Below are positions 45,700-56,823 of a stretch of DNA of 64,000 bases, piece after piece. Position 1 is the first letter of the stretch. Every line of letters starts with the position of its first letter. The stretch lies in the NCBI GenBank assembly GCA_034359265.1, contig CP136890.1, positions 28,810,501 to 28,874,500 of the forward strand. The letters are read 5' to 3'. A program made the translations under genes and the position numbers. The notes below the pieces were generated by a model that worked only from the letters and a program-made list of their open reading frames with translations, was not told the origin of the DNA and ran no database searches. The DNA is from Canna indica. Its lineage: Eukaryota; Streptophyta; Magnoliopsida; Zingiberales; Cannaceae.

Positions 45700-46460
45700 C
45701 AAATATTCCAATCAGGGATAATTCAAGGGTTGTACGTCGTATAAAAGATCATCTATTTCTTTTACACGAACATACAACCCCCAAACGGATCTAAGGTTTT
45801 GCTAAATCATATCCGACTCGTCGATGCGTACATGAAACGTATCAACTCGTCGGATGGATGATTATTTTCTAAATGTTTTGATGTCGGTTCGAGTCCACAG
45901 TGGACGATTCCGGCACGAGTCCACAGTGGACGATTCCGGCACGAGTCCAAAGTGGACGATTCCGAAATGAGTCTAAAGTGGACGATTCTAATTCATCTAA
46001 ATCTAAAGATTAATAATAAAATTAATCTAAATTAATCTAATCTAAATTAATATAATCTAAACTAATCTAAATTAATATAATCTAAATTAATCTAATCTAA
46101 ACATTTATCTAAATTAATCTAATCTAATCTAAACATCTAAATTAACATAAACATTTAATTAATCTAAACATCTAAATTTACCATAAAAATATTTAATTAA
46201 TCTAGAATTAGAATTTAATAAAAGAAAAAAAAAATTAGGGTTTAAAAAACCCTAAATATTAACTCATTTAATAAACCTAGGGTTTCGATCGGTTCTAAAA
46301 TAAATAGGGGGCGTTGAAGTTACCTGGAGCGGGCGACGATGGCGGGCGGCGGCGACGAGTGGCGTCGGCGGGCGACGACGGCGGGCTTGTGGAGATCGGC
46401 GGCGGCAATAGTAAGGAAGAAGAAGGAGGAAGGGGCGGGCGCGATCGGGGTCGAGTTAAA
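45700..46460 (-). other. CACTA-2 5' region
   Basis: Matches CACTA-1 24000-27300 in reverse. It includes the AAAACCTTAGATCCGTTTGG block, the GTCCAC dyad array (45890-45992), an AT-rich region of repeated CTAAATTAATCTAAT units (46000-46210) and a GGCGGGCGACGA-rich stretch (46320-46400). Transcription of the transposase genes presumably starts in this region. Confidence 0.65.
45890..45992 (-). repeat. Dyad-symmetry tandem repeats upstream of CACTA-2 transposase
   Basis: Four units of about 31 bp contain GAGTCCACAGTGGACGATTC or the AAAGTGGAC variant. This is the counterpart of 24025-24155. Confidence 0.75.
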
Positions 46461-46803
46461 TAAACTTATCAGCAACGGCTCACTCGTCCATTAGAAAGTC
46501 GTTGCTGATAAGTAACATCATCAGTAATGGCTCACTCGTCCGTTAGTACGCCGTTGTTGATAAATATTTTATTTTTGCGCTGCAAGCGCACGATCGGCTA
46601 AAGAGTGACGGATGTAGTAGCCGTAACTAAGTCGTTGCTAATGTGATAACATATCTGCAATGGTTAGAACGGGCGTAACAAAATCGTTGCAGATATATTA
46701 TATCTACAACGGCTCGAGCGCCCGCAAGAATGCCGTTAGAAATTGCAACAGCTTGAGTGGCCATTTTTTATCGTCGTTGTTGAATAACATATTTCTAGTT
46801 GTG
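46461..46803 (-). repeat. CACTA-2 5' subterminal repeats and terminus
   Basis: GCAACGGCTCACTCGTCC-type repeats and their complements run to the terminal TTTCTAGTTGTG. Confidence 0.8.
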
Positions 46804-47746
46804 TGGCCTGGGCCTGGCCTGTGGCCTACATTTTTTTTGCCTGAGCCTGGCCTGTGGCCTATTTATGAAGCTCACTTCCAATATAAAACCTATTTATAAA
46901 ATCCACTTCTAATACATACAAAAATGATAACAACAAATTAATTACAAACAAATTTCTTGTCAAATCAAACTGCTTCCAATTTTCAATATAAATTATAACA
47001 TATTAGTTATTACATTAAAATAGTTTTAATGTAAATGCGTAATAAACTAATAATATTATATATTTATATATACACCACCTTAACAGGTCCAGACCGGCCT
47101 GTTAGGCTCAATAGGTGTCACGTCCCAACTCATGATCACATGACCAACCAGAGTATGCGTAAATACCCCGAAGCCTAAGATCATGCATACAACTTACACT
47201 GACTCGGAATAAAGTATAAATGCAACAGACCAAAACAATGCAATTTATTTAAAATGTCTTAATCAAATGTTTACAGACTCCAATAATCCAAACTAAGCAG
47301 TTCTATGCATGAAAGGAAAACAAAAACTATCAACTCGACTACGACTTCCTAAACCAGCCTGCTACAGATCAATGGTGTTGTTTGCTCCTCCAGCTACGCC
47401 ACGTCCGTCAGCCTACCTCACTAGTCAGGCTCTGCAAAACAAACAAAACAAATAAAACAAACAACCGTAAGTCCAAAAGGAACCCAGTGAGTGATTCTAA
47501 TGAACCTCCATCAACATCCCATCATAAAGTTAACATAGACAATAAAGATACCACGTCGGTGATTTTTATAATAAGCATGGCCATTCGGTCCACCTGCAAA
47601 AGCTCAACATTCGGCCATACCTAACCTATCATAAAACATATCCATTGGGCCTTTATGAGCCATTCATCACACATAGCATACGACCCATTGGCCTACCTGC
47701 ACAAAGAATTTCATTTGCCTCTAACAAGCTTTACCACATGATTTCA

Positions 47747-47930
47747 TCTCGGCCTCGACCAGTCGTGCATTATAAATTATAGGCGACCTTGACCAGTCGC
47801 ATCAACATGATAAGTCTCGACCTCGACCAGTCGGATGATCATGGGTTATTCTCGACCTTGACCAGTCGGATGATCATGGGTTATTCTCGACCTCGACCAG
47901 TCGTGTGTGTAGTAAGCGACCTCAACCAGC
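47747..47930 (-). repeat. 35-bp minisatellite in gypsy LTR
   Basis: About five units; three are regular, with starts at 47816, 47851 and 47886 (CTCGACC(T/C)(T/C)GACCAGTCGG, then ATGATCATGG). The unit is absent from the other gypsy LTRs. Confidence 0.85.
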
Positions 47931-49300
47931 CGTACATCCATAATACACATCACACGTCACACATACATAACTACATAAATTTCTTCTAATTAAATCCTAT
48001 GCATGCGCCTACTTCTGGCCCTACCTGGGCCCTCACATTGAATCCTCATGTGTTACCTTTCTCAATAGGGTGTGGATTAAATCATCATACTTGTAGTACT
48101 AAATATTTGTGTTCCTACTATGATGTCTCTAGGTTTGAGGTTAAGTATTGGGGTTTTCCTTCATTCACTGTCATCTACTAGTAGGGAACTTATGATGTCG
48201 TGCTCTATATGACATACTAGCCCCTACCATTTATTCTCCCTTGGCGTATATACATTTCTATAGGCTTAGCCCTAGAGAATCACCTCTAGAGGTTAATTAC
48301 AGCCAATAGCATTTTAGTTATAGCCCTTGGAGTTTAGGATGACATCCTAATTAAATTTCAGCATTTAATTAGTAATTTCCAGCAATTTAAATTCTAATTT
48401 CTGCACGTAACTAATAAATCACAACAATGGAAATTAAATCTCAGCTTACGCATACTTAATGTAATGACTAGTTTAAACATATATCTTTACGTAAAATTTA
48501 TATTCATGCATTATAATTTAACTACACATACGTAGAATCATAATGATAAACATCCCATATTTCTAACATGACAAACACCGGTTAAATATATTTGATAAGC
48601 TAGGAATACATAAACATCATGTACCACAAAAATTGCAATGATATTAGGAACTACCAAGCATTGACATTGAAGAAAATTTATAATGGAATAAACTTCCTAG
48701 TCTATCATGGCCGAACCTCCTAATTACCCTAATAGGGTAACTGACCAACCACTCCATGGTTCCCAAATTAATCATCCTTCAAGAGTTTAAGGCTTACACC
48801 TATTTCCTTTTATCACAAGGAAAAATTATTACCTTAATTCTCAAATAGTGTTCGGCCGACTCTATTCCAAGGATTTCATCATAGGGCCGGCCCTCCTAGG
48901 GAAATCAAGCTAGATTCTTGTGAAGAGTAGGAAGTCCCCTTATGTTTTCCTTAGATGTTCATGCCTTCTAACCTCATGAATTTGCAATTTCTACAAGTGT
49001 GAAGTTTAGAGAAAAATATTGTTCAAATACCCACACTAGAAGGGGGGTTGAATAGTATTGGATTAATTTTAGCTTCTATTCAATTTCTTTTAAATCAATT
49101 CCAACTTCAACCCAAATTAAGTGCGACTAATTGATATGTGATAGCAAGTACGAAAAGAAATTATAAGCACCAAAAATAAGGCAATGCAAAGTCGAATGAT
49201 TATAGTGGTTCCACCAACCGCCTACTCCACTATCTTAGCTCCACACCAAGGATTTCTAACCAATCATTTATAGACAATGTATTTCCCTTTGAATACAACT

Positions 49301-49751
49301 TAGGCCTGGAAAATCGTGCCGGGCCGGCCCGAAATTTTTTTGGGGTCGGCCCGACCCGTCCCGATAACGATTCCGGCCCGACACGAAAAAATAGCTTGCC
49401 GGGCCGGCACGGCATGTTAGCCCAAAAACTTAATTGAGTTTTACTAGAGTTGTAATTTTGAGTAGATAACTTAATGGGTATTATTAACGGGTAAAAAAAA
49501 TAATAATAATAACCTATATTGCTTATCGGGCTATCAGGCCAGCACAGCCCAATAGCACTAGGCCCGACCCGGCCCAGTAGCAGTAGGCCCGGCTCGGCCC
49601 GATAAGTGTTCGGGCCATATCGGGCCGGCCCGAAATTGGTCCGAACCCGATAAGAATCGGCCCGAACCCAATTTTATCGGGCCGGGCCGGGTCGGGCTAT
49701 CAGGCTGGGCCGAGTCGGGCTATCGGGTCGGGCCAATAATTGTCAGGTCTA
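49301..49751. mobile_element. hAT-type MITE in family B LTR
   Basis: Ends TAGGCCTGGAAAATCG and CAATAATTGTCAGGTCTA, perfect 8-bp TSD atacaact (49293-49300, 49752-49759). The interior is rich in CGGGCCGGCCCGA. Non-coding. Confidence 0.93.
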
Positions 49752-50137
49752 ATACAACTGAGGACTCGCTTCTCAACCTTTTGAGAATGCCTCAAACCTA
49801 TTTACCGAGGCAAAATACAATTCTACAAAGGTAACCCTAAGATGTTTAACCTAGCACACCTAGCAAGCTAACAATGGAAGCTTAGTTTAATAACAAGGAA
49901 AATAACAACAAAGGAGCTAAGAATTAAACTACACAAGTGAGCTCCCATGCAAATCCTCCAAAGCCTCCAACTCGTCAAGATGTAGAGTTCGAAATGAAGC
50001 CAGAGTTGAGGCAGAAAGAATGCTTCGAGTAGATGAACGATCGTCGAAGCTTGCACGATGAAATCCACTTAGGAAGGCTCAAGAATACTCTAGAAGATCT
50101 TCAATTAATGGTTAAGAGGCTCTTAGAAGGCTGGTGA

Positions 50138-50370
50138 GGGGTATTTATAACCCCTCACTCGGCAAATCCACCCAACGGGCATTTTTCTGCTCGTTGGGGA
50201 TGCTCGGTCGCTTGCCGGTTGATCGTCGGTTGACCGACCGATCGACCGCCGAGCGACCGAAGGCATTCTGCCAGTTTTGGGCGTCTGTCAATCGACTGGT
50301 CGATCGACTGAATACCCTTCTGCCAATTTTTGGCTTCATTCGATCGATCGACCGATCGACCAAACCTGGG
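50138..50370 (-). promoter_or_regulatory. LTR promoter module, family B 3' LTR
   Basis: On the minus strand: a CGATCGACC/GGTCGATC array (50370-50200), CCAACGAGC...GCCCGTTGG (50197-50172), TATAAATA (50149-50142). Confidence 0.7.
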
Positions 50371-50687
50371 CTGAGACTGTTTCTTCGAGTTTTCTTCTTG
50401 CGCGCTTCACTTTCGGGTTCCGTTACCAAGTTTTGACTTTGATAACATTACAATTCGGCTTGGGATATATACCTAGATACATATTACATGAATTCTATCT
50501 CTAACTCTAGATTTTCTACTCGATCTACGATGGAGCCATTTTTGTCGATTTTTGGTATTTCTCTGAACAAAATTCGTGCGCGTATCGTAACCTCAACCTG
50601 AGATCAAACACTTGATAAACTCATTAGAATAAGTTTGTTATCATCAAAATGAAGATGATGACCGAGGTTAAAAATTTTAGGCCAACA

Positions 50688-50705
50688 ATCTCCCCCTTTT
50701 TGATG
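50688..50705 (-). other. Polypurine tract, family B
   Basis: AAAAAGGGGGAGAT directly precedes TGTTGG on the minus strand, as in SIRE/Maximus-type copia elements. Confidence 0.9.
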
Positions 50706-52225
50706 ATGACAAACTTCTCAATAAATGCATTAAGAAATGTATCAATAATCATAGCATTTCATCAAGTGAATGTATAATGCTCTCCCTATCAACATGCATA
50801 TCTAGAATAAATTCCTCATAACTATATGCATGTCTTAGATTTTGTCCCCCTTTTGACATCAATCAAAAAGGGACTAAGTTAAGCATTTCTAGACTTCGCT
50901 TAAATTACACAATGACAGGATTTAAACATATATGTTATCAAGGATGCTTTGAAATAATAAACACAAAGATAACACAAGCGTCAAGATATGTCAAGAGGTT
51001 ATACATAATCAATTATGGGATATCCGAAAGTCATTTACTTGATAAAGACTAAGTTTCCTATTTTTGATAAAGGTGTATCTAAAATAATATAAAATCGAAA
51101 TCTCAATGAAACTTTTTGCAATTTTTTCAACGAAAACTAGATTTTTCAAACAAAATGCAGAAACAAAAAATTTTCAAAAATTATTTTTTTTGCATTTTTT
51201 AATAAATCACTGAAATTTTAGATTTCATGTTATATCGAGAAATACTCATTTTTCATAATCATTCCTAATTTTGATCAAACTTGTATATGACTAAGATATG
51301 ATCATTCTAATCATGTATATAAAGTTTGAGTTACTAGAAACAGTCCCAAAGATTACTCAATTGACTTGGCACAATTTTGATTAAGAATTAACATGGTATA
51401 TCAAGAAATTTGTCTACAAGTCATTTTCCTAAATGCTCATGAATTTTCATATAGACACAATCAAGTACTTTATCATGAGCAAGGTGCAAGAGTTTTTACA
51501 TGCTTTATAAGGTATCATACTACATGGTGCAAAGGTGGAACTACTACCTCATAGAATTTTCAAGTATTTAGCATGTGTTCTCTAAAAACATTTGCATCCT
51601 AATCAATGCTCAACTTGCAAGTAATTGAAACATAAAAGGCACAATAGACTTTTTCTTACTTAGCAAGTTCATAAACCAGATAGCAAAGGAAAATCAAGTT
51701 TATTTCTCAAAAGTCGAGTTTTGCTGACTAGTGGGGATTCATTTTTCAAAATACAATCAAAATTGAAATCAAAATGAATCAAGGAGATCTCAAGAAGTGA
51801 AAACATTTTAAAATCAAGATTCAAACCCTTCCTAAGGTTGAAAATTGACACGAAAAACCGACACGACCACAATTAGCCAAGGTTTTAAAACCAAATGTTG
51901 CATAGACCCATTATAGGTCACAAATGGTCTCCAAGGAGACCGAAAATAAAATGAAACGTTCAAATTCAAACTTGATACTGCAAAGATATTAATCAAAGAT
52001 AAACACATGGTGAATATATCAAGTATCAAATGACTACTAAATAAAGCACATTCATAAGTCATCAAACTCCAATAGCAATGTAGGCAAGAATAGAGTTAGG
52101 AGTTGATACCGATCAAATTTGTCGCGAAGTTGCAATTGATTTTTTTTTTCTTTTTTTAATTCCCAAGCAACTTCAAGCCATCAATGTGTCTTCAATTGAG
52201 TGTAGTGTCTCCCCTACATTGACCA
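50706..52225 (-). other. Family B internal region without recognisable coding
   Basis: About 1.5 kb between the gag stop and the polypurine tract. Where pol would be expected it is AT-rich, has only short random frames and shows no RT, RNase H, integrase or protease motif on either strand. Confidence 0.7.
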
Positions 52226-52264
52226 TGTAAACTTTGGTACCCAAATTTCTTTGAATCCTTGGGG
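52226..52264 (-). pseudogene. Last codons of family B gag
   Basis: Reads NPQGFKEIWVPKFTWSM then TAG. It aligns with NPQGPKVIWVPKVS of family A copy 1 and is cut off from the rest by the solo LTR. Confidence 0.75.
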
Positions 52265-52269
52265 GTTAG

Positions 52270-54007
52270 TGTTGTGTGAAATGGCACACTAGAGGGGGGG
52301 TAAATAGTGTGTTTAGTAATATTTTCGCCTAATTTTGGTTTTAATCATTTAGTTGATTACTTAGACAAATTAAATAACAAACAGAAGCAAAATAGGTATG
52401 TTAATTAAGCAAACACAAATAGGAACAATGCAAACACGGTGATTTATAGTGGTTCGGCCCCAATGCCTACTCCACTACCTAAGCACCCCGCTTAGGATTT
52501 CCAAACTAAGTTTACTAGATTATCTTGATTCCTTTACAATGAGAACGTTTTCACCGGAGAGTCTCCGCTCTAACACATAAGACACTTCCACACCCGGAAG
52601 TCTCCGCCTTCCTACCGAGAGCACTCTCCCTCCTCAAACCTAAGGACAACAAGAACTAATCCTAGCAAACTATGTTTACACCGGTGGAATTAAGCCTCAA
52701 ACACAAAGGCAACCACCAACTCAATCAACCTAGCACTCTAGGTTTACACAAACTTTAAATACAATAAAATAAACAAAAAATACACAAGTAATGGAGCAAA
52801 TAAATCAAACAACTTATACTTAGCTCCAAAACAATGAATCCTAGCTCCTCTTGATGCCTTTGATGGTAAATCAATTAAACTTGAAGGAAAACTCTAGGAA
52901 TGAAAGCTTAGACTAGGATTTCTCAAAGAGAATGGCTCAATGAAAGCTTAGAGTTGATCAATGATGGCTCAATGAAGATTAAGAGTGATCAAGAAGGGTT
53001 TTGGGAAGGCTTGGGTTTAAGTATTTATAGAGCCAAGAGGTAGTGGGATGAAACGGGTGGCTCAACGGGCGGATTTTTTACCGTTACAAACAATCGGTTG
53101 AATTGTCGATCGAATCATCGGTCGATCGCCCGATCAACCGCTGGCAATCTGGGAAGAAAATGCGTTGATCGGTCAATCGATGGGTCGACCGACTGTCGCG
53201 AAATCTCATTCGGTCGACCAATCGGTCGACCGAAACCAGCGCCGCGACTAGCCCTCTACAGTCCGATCGACCGCTCGGTCGACCGACGCAGCTACTGCCA
53301 TTTTTTGGCTTCTACCGATCGACCGACCCTGGGCTGAACAGGGCAGACTGCAATTTTGCATGGGTTTTTCTACTCGTTTTGGTTCCGTCTTCGCTAAGTC
53401 TACTTAATAACTTTAAAACATAAATATTATATAAGGATTACCCCCCATTTGGATTCAATAAAAATATCTAAAAAATTAAAATCCTTAAGTATCAAAATCT
53501 AGTTTTTGGGGTCTAGTATAAATTTTTCGAAAATGGAAATTTCCTAAACCCTTGGGTCAAATAAGGGTATGCCAAAGGCTTCAAAAAATCCTTAAAAATA
53601 CATCGTTATCTAGTTTTGACCCAAGGAACAACTACCACCATTTTTTATCTCAAGAAACTATCTAAGTCATATAGCCCTCCAAGGAGCTCCCTAGGCTTAG
53701 TGGATTTCAGGGCGATTCCGGGATTTCATATTTTTGGGTTCTGGTTTGGTTTTAGGGATCTTATACATCATCATGAGGAATTACAATGTATCTAGACACC
53801 CTAAATTTAAACTCTATCATCTTGAAGAATCCCGAGCGCCGACGAGCGTCCATGCTGATTTCTCCGATTTCTTCAATTTTTTCGATTGGGGACGTCGAGC
53901 GCTAATCGATATGGAACCTGAAAATAACTCTCCATGAAATCATTAGTTCCATATTTGTTATCATCAAAAATGAGATTAAGACCAAGGTTGAAAACCTTAA
54001 GCCAACA
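52270..54007 (-). repeat. Solo LTR, family A, inserted in family B gag
   Basis: On the minus strand TGTTGGCTTAAGG starts at 54007 and CACACAACA ends at 52270. Perfect 5-bp TSD gttag (52265-52269, 54008-54012). At 1738 bp it is close to the 1773-bp reference. Confidence 0.95.
53022..53330 (-). promoter_or_regulatory. LTR promoter module in solo LTR
   Basis: On the minus strand: a GGTCGACC array (53330-53095), TAACGG...GCCCGTTGAG (53086-53062), TATAAATA (53029-53022). Confidence 0.7.
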
Positions 54008-54012
54008 GTTAG

Positions 54013-54887
54013 AAACTTTTGGAACCCAAAGTGACTTAGCATTGGGGTTCCTTTTCAAGGCACAATCCCTATCCATGTGTCCATACATGCCACAACATAG
54101 ACAATGACCCTTAAATCTAGTAGATGTATGAGGATGAACATGGAGGTGTGGATGAGCATGGGAAGATATTTTGGAAGATTTTGCATGAGAGGCATGGACA
54201 TACATATTTTTCATTTTTATCATTTAATGAAAGCTATTCATTCTTTAATGATAACATGCCATCATTCAAATTTTCAATTTGTAAGCATAACGAGGCATTT
54301 TCTATTTTCAATGAGTCATTCAAATTTTGTAGATCTACATTTTTCTTTTCTAAGGAACTTTTATCATTTTCCAAGCATTCAACTTTCCTTTTTAAGTCAT
54401 TACAAGAGAGAAAGAGATCATCATTTTCTTGTTCTAATAACCTATTTTCCTTTCTAAATTCCTTAAATCTTTTTCTAATAACATTAAATTCTTCATACAT
54501 ATGCTCAATTTCATTTTCTAATTCTATATGAGTAAAAATATTTTCACCTATAGTAATAGTGGGTACCTCGTTGTCCTTTGTCATGAAACAAAGGTTTGCA
54601 TTCTCCCTTGAGCTTTCTTCCCCACTTGAAGGTGATTGTGATTCGCTTTCATCCCAAGTAGCCATTAGTGCTTTCTTCTTCTTCATTCTTCTTTTATCTT
54701 TCTTTGAGGATGATGAGGAGGTGAGCTTGGTCTTAGGACAATCACTCTCCAAGTGTCCGGGCTTGTTACATTGGAAGCACACGATTTTATTTTTGCCCTT
54801 CTTCTTCTTGAGAGGCTTTCCCATTAGTTCCATCAACATCCGTCCAAGGTGAATCATATCTTCGTGGTACTCAGATTCTTCATTCTC

Positions 54888-54923
<36 letters not shown>

Positions 54924-55600
54924 GGTCCTATCACCAAATGATGCTTTTAAGGTAATGTTCTTGCCTTTGGGGGCATCTTCCTCCGTTTTTGCCTTCAGAT
55001 GGATCTCATGGGTCATGAGGGATCCAATGAGTTTGGTGAGCTTCATGGTGCCAAGATCCTTGGCGTCCCTGATAGCAACCATATTTTGGCTCCCATGCTT
55101 TGGGAAGTGATTGAAGAAGCTTCCTCACTTTTTCTTCCTCTTGTATGTCCCTTTCAAGGTTTGTTAAAGCATTCACAATATTTTGAAAACGAGCATACAT
55201 TTGATTTATTTTCTCATGAGTATGCATTTTAAAGAGTTTATAGTCATGCATAAGCAAATTTATTTTGGACTCTTTAACTTGGGAGATTCACTCATGAGTA
55301 GTTTCTAAAACATGCCAAATATCAAAAGCAAATTTACAACATGATATTCTATTGAATTCATTTATGGATAAATCATAATGTAACACATTCATTGCTTTGA
55401 CATTTGAATTAAACAATTTGATCTCTTCTTGAGACCACTCATCTATACTCTTGGAGGGTAGCTCATAATTAACATGAATAGTTTTCCAAGCATCTAATCC
55501 TAAGGATTGCAAGAAAATACTTATCCCAGTTTTCCAATAGGGATAATTGTTTCCATCAAAAAGAGGAGGTGCATGAGTTGAAAACCCTTGACCTAGTGTG
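54013..55600 (-). pseudogene. Ty1/copia-type GAG, family B
   Basis: The N-terminus GFSTHAPPLFDGNNYPYWKT (DUF4219-like) is followed by NEFNRISCCKFAFDIWHVLE and, after a TGA stop near 55289, the UBN2-like YKLFKMHTHEKINQMYARFQ and LQSLPKAWEPK. An extra base near 55083 shifts into VAIRDAKDLGTMKLTKLIGS, then LMTHEI. The open part continues with a poly-Ser stretch from a (GAT)n run (54890-54925), the CCHC knuckle CFQCNKPGHLESDC (about 54783-54742), a long coiled coil (54520-54240) and a second knuckle CLCCGMYGHMDRDC (54104-54063). The frame ends at the solo LTR. It differs from family A gag in sequence but has the same layout of two knuckles around a coiled coil. This resembles the GAG of SIRE-type copia elements. 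Confidence 0.88.
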
Positions 55601-55649
55601 ATACTAGAATCTATAAGTGTAGGTTAGATGGTTAAACCTAAGCCTACAA

Positions 55650-55665
55650 CCTTGCTCTAATATCA
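55650..55665 (-). other. Degenerate primer binding site, family B
   Basis: TGATATTAGAGCAAGG follows the 5' LTR after 5 bp. Two differences from the initiator-Met site TGGTATCAGAGC. Confidence 0.75.
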
Positions 55666-55670
55666 AATAT

Positions 55671-56823
55671 TGTTCAAATACCCACACTAGAAGGGGGGGT
55701 TGAATAGTGTTGGGTTAATTTTAGCTTCTATTCAATTTTTTTAAAATTAATTCCAACTTAAACCCAAATTAAGTGTGACTAATTGATATGTGCTAGCAAG
55801 TACGAAAAGCAATTATAAGCACCAAAAATAAGGTAATGCAAAGTCAAAAGATTATAGTGGTTCGGCCAACCGCCTACTCCACCATCTTGGCTCCACACCA
55901 AGGACTCACTTCTCAACCTTTTGAGAACACCTCAAACCTTTTCACCTAGGCAAAACATAATTCTACAAAGGTAACCCTAAGGTGTTTAACCTAGCACACC
56001 TAGCAAGCTAACAATGGAAACCTAGTTTAATAATAAGAAAATTAACAACAAAGGAGCTAAGAATTAAACCACACAAGTGAGCCCCCTTGCAAATCCTCCA
56101 AAACCTCCAACTCGTCAAGATATAGAGCTTGAAATGAAGCCGAAGTTGAGGCGGAAAGAATGTTTCAAGTAGATGAACGATCGTCAAAGCTTGCACGATG
56201 AAATTCACTCGGGAAAGCTCAAGAACACTGAAGGAGATCTTCAATGAATGGTTAAGAGGCTCTTAGAAGGCTGGTGAGGGGTATTTATAGTCCCTCACTC
56301 GGCAGCTCCACCCAACAGGCATTTTTCTGCTCGTTGGGAATGCTCGATCACTTACCAGTTGGTCGTCGATCGACCGTCGAGAGACCGAAGGCATTCTGCC
56401 AGTTTTGGGCATCGGTCGGTCGATTGATTGATCGGTCGGTCGACCAAATACCCTTTTGCCCATTTTTGGCTTCATTCGGTCAACCGACCGATCGACTGAA
56501 CTTTGGCTGAGACTATTTCTTTGAGTTTTCTTCTTACGCGCTTTACTTCCGGGTTATGTTACCAAGTTTTGACTTTGATAACATTATAACTAGGCTTAGG
56601 ATATATACCTAGAGACATATTACATGAATTCTATTTCTAACTCTAGATTTTCTACTCGATCTACGACGGAGCCATTTTTGCCGATTTTTGGTATTTCTCC
56701 GAACGAAATTCACGTGTGTATCGTAATCTCAACCTGAGATCAAACACTTGATAAACTCATCAGAATAGGTTTGTTATCATCAAAATCAAGATGATCACCA
56801 AGGTTGAAAACCTGAGGCCAAAA
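55671..56823 (-). repeat. 5' LTR, family B
   Basis: On the minus strand it starts near 56823 (TGTTGG decayed into an A-run next to GGCCTCAGG) and ends GGGTATTTGAACA at 55671. Confidence 0.88.
56282..56510 (-). promoter_or_regulatory. LTR promoter module, family B 5' LTR
   Basis: On the minus strand: a GGTCGACC/GATCGGTC array (56500-56345), CCAACGAGC...GCCTGTTGGG (56337-56311), TATAAATA (56289-56282). Confidence 0.7.

Larger units (their letters stand above)
36171..46803 (-). mobile_element. CACTA-2, En/Spm transposon, inverted relative to CACTA-1
   Basis: The left (3') end is CACTACTGGAATAAC at 36171. The right (5') end is TTTCTAGTTGTG at 46803. Both are followed inwards by GCAACGG/CCGTTGC subterminal repeats. 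Minus-strand genes are TNP2 type (41820-38345) and TNPA-like (38200-36934). CACTA-3 is inserted in its leader with TSD caa. Without it CACTA-2 is about 7.0 kb. Flanks aca and tgg do not match, so one end has probably been rearranged. Confidence 0.85.
49020..50687 (-). repeat. 3' LTR, family B (with MITE inside)
   Basis: On the minus strand it starts TGTTGGCCTAAAATTTTTAA at 50687 and ends GGGTATTTGAACA at 49020. About 1.2 kb without the MITE, matching the 1153-bp 5' LTR. Confidence 0.9.
49020..56823 (-). mobile_element. GAG-only LTR retrotransposon, family B
   Basis: The minus-strand element has 5' LTR 55671-56823, a primer-site-like sequence (55650-55665), gag (55600 to about 52225, interrupted), about 1.5 kb without coding potential, a polypurine tract (50688-50705) and 3' LTR 49020-50687. 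No protease, integrase or RT motif is present. The left flank aatat meets an A-run on the right (aaaaa), so the TSD cannot be read cleanly. Family B is nested in a gypsy solo LTR and itself contains a hAT MITE and a family A solo LTR. Confidence 0.88.
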
